From assembly GCA_007570785.1 (NCBI GenBank), contig ML664176.1:547296-611295 (forward strand): DNA of 64,000 nucleotides, read 5' to 3'. The notes under the pieces were generated by a model. That model did not search any database and was not told where the DNA came from. It was given only the letters and a program-made list of their open reading frames with translations. The DNA comes from Antilocapra americana (taxonomy: Eukaryota; Chordata; Mammalia; Artiodactyla; Antilocapridae). The position numbers and the translations under genes are program-made. This document shows, one piece after another, positions 62,807-64,000 of the stretch (positions are counted from its first letter, which is position 1; the number at the start of each line of letters is the position of its first letter).

Positions 62807-63020
62807 TTAAAGAGGGAAATACATTAACATCCACAATAACCCATATCCTTGACACAGTTGTTCTAAGTTTTTCTATTGTGCACAATCCTTCTTTGGAAAT
62901 AGATTCCCAAAAGCTAGAGGATTTAAGAATAAACAGTTGGCCAGTTACTTGGGTTACAATGATTGCTTCCAAGTTCTTTCTTGTCTCCTTCAATTCCTCT
63001 CTTGCCATTTTGTTAGCAAA

Positions 63021-63046
63021 GGGCGCGGCAGGGGCGGGGCGGGGGG
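63021..63046 (+). other. Potential G-quadruplex / GC boxes in RORA intron
   Basis: Four G runs (GGG, GGGG, GGGG, GGGGGG) separated by loops of 7, 1 and 1 nt, in an otherwise AT-rich intron. Also matches tandem GC boxes. Function unknown. Confidence 0.6.
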
Positions 63047-63229
63047 ATGTTATGAACATATATGCAGCGGAAGATGAAAACCCATGTGAGCAAATTCACG
63101 CATGCCACTGCTTTAACCCTGGGCCACAGAGAGCAGGAAAGGAGAATCTCCTTTTAAGCAATTACTTAGCCTCGGGGAACTTCATACCACTTTACTTGAG
63201 GAAGAGAAGAATGGGGGAGTCAGTTACAT

Positions 63230-63410
63230 TTCCTGTGCGCCTGCTATGAGCTGGGTGCTTTCTGACATCCTTGTCTTATTTCACTTTCACAAGAACGTTT
63301 TTCCATTTGCCATAAATGAACACAAACACTCAAAAATGTTTCACAGCTAGGAGGTACTGGAGCTGGGATTTAAAGCCCAGCATTTCTGGCTCTGAGTCCC
63401 ATTTTGCACA
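63230..63410 (+). mobile_element. MIR SINE remnant
   Basis: Pattern of MIR: TGTGCGCCTGCTATGAGCTG, then CACAGCTAGGAGGTACTGGA and GCTGGGATTTAAAGCCCAGC. Diverged. Confidence 0.75.
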
Positions 63411-63639
63411 CCTCGTGGCTGTTTAATGCTTTCCCATTGTAACTGTGGCTGCTGGTGTCACCTCAAAGGCAAATAAGGTGATGTGTTGCTATTTCCCAAC
63501 CTGTTGTGCTTCATTCCTTTTTACATAGCCACTCTCCAATTTAGTTACAGGCTAACCTGGGTCCGTCTTGTTGCTTACTTACTTTCCCAATCGTAGTTTA
63601 AGGCTGTTCCACCAATGTAGGAAGGTGGGAGAAATACTG

Positions 63640-63760
63640 AATTAGGAGCCAGGGCTTTGGTCTAGTCTTGATGTTTTCAATCTCCAGCCATATGCTAAGG
63701 GATGTTAGTTTCCTCGCATGTTAAATGAAGAGGAGGATTAACCTCAATAATCTCCATGGA
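63640..63760 (+). mobile_element. MIR SINE remnant, diverged
   Basis: Fragments like TTAGTTTCCTCGCATGTTAA and AGAGGAGGATTAACCTCAAT recall the MIR core and 3' part. Weak. Confidence 0.5.
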
Positions 63761-64000
63761 ACGTCCTAAGCCAGCATTTCCATGATTTTGGGGGGAAAAT
63801 TGAAGCATTTTCTTTTACTAAGGGCAGAATGGTTAATTAAATGTCCCCCTTCTCCAGCCCTGCCCTCCCATTTAAGTAACCTGTTGAGCAGTGTGTTTTA
63901 TAGACAAAAATGAGTAGCAGCATCGCTACCAGTCAGTCTCATATTGGTAGACTCAGACCGCAGTTAGGATCCTAGCTTCCAAGTCTTTTTTTTTTTTTTT

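Overview
The window is ordinary nuclear DNA from a ruminant, almost certainly a bovid. It carries many Bov-tA SINEs, CHR-2 SINEs, BovB (RTE) LINE copies and the ruminant L1 3' end. It also has old mammalian repeats (MIR, L2, L1M, MER5A, Tigger). I cannot tell cattle from sheep or goat by eye. There is no prokaryotic gene, CRISPR array or complete mobile-element gene.

Two protein-coding genes lie in tandem, both on the minus strand, so transcription runs from high to low coordinates. (1) RORA, the nuclear receptor ROR-alpha. The last five coding exons lie between 62803 and 57172 and encode the final 209 residues, most of the ligand-binding domain. They are followed by a 3' UTR of about 9.2 kb ending near 47945 (AATAAA at 47975-47970). 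Upstream exons are beyond the right edge. (2) ICE2 (NARG2), a little elongation complex subunit. Its CpG-island promoter is near 42840-43330. Eleven coding exons between 42142 and 5959 encode residues 1 to about 810. The remaining C-terminal exons are beyond the left edge. Every reported junction has GT/AG signals and the reading phases join without a break.

Layout: 1-43220 ICE2 (large introns full of repeats); 43220-47945 intergenic, about 4.7 kb, with L1 and SINE fragments; 47945-57171 RORA 3' UTR, nearly free of transposons; 57172-64000 RORA ligand-binding-domain exons and introns. The gene order (RORA upstream of ICE2, same strand) agrees with the mammalian arrangement I recall from human 15q22.

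The proteins act in different processes. ICE2 works with ICE1, ELL and ZC3H8 in RNA polymerase II/III transcription of small nuclear RNA genes. RORA is a monomeric nuclear receptor that binds ROR response elements and controls circadian, cerebellar and immune programmes. I found no previously undescribed system. The points most worth a second look are the transposon-poor RORA 3' UTR with Pumilio motifs and a private tandem duplication, the Met-rich ICE2 start with a possible upstream ORF and YY1 element, a SUMO-interaction-like motif in ICE2, and several nested transposon insertions.
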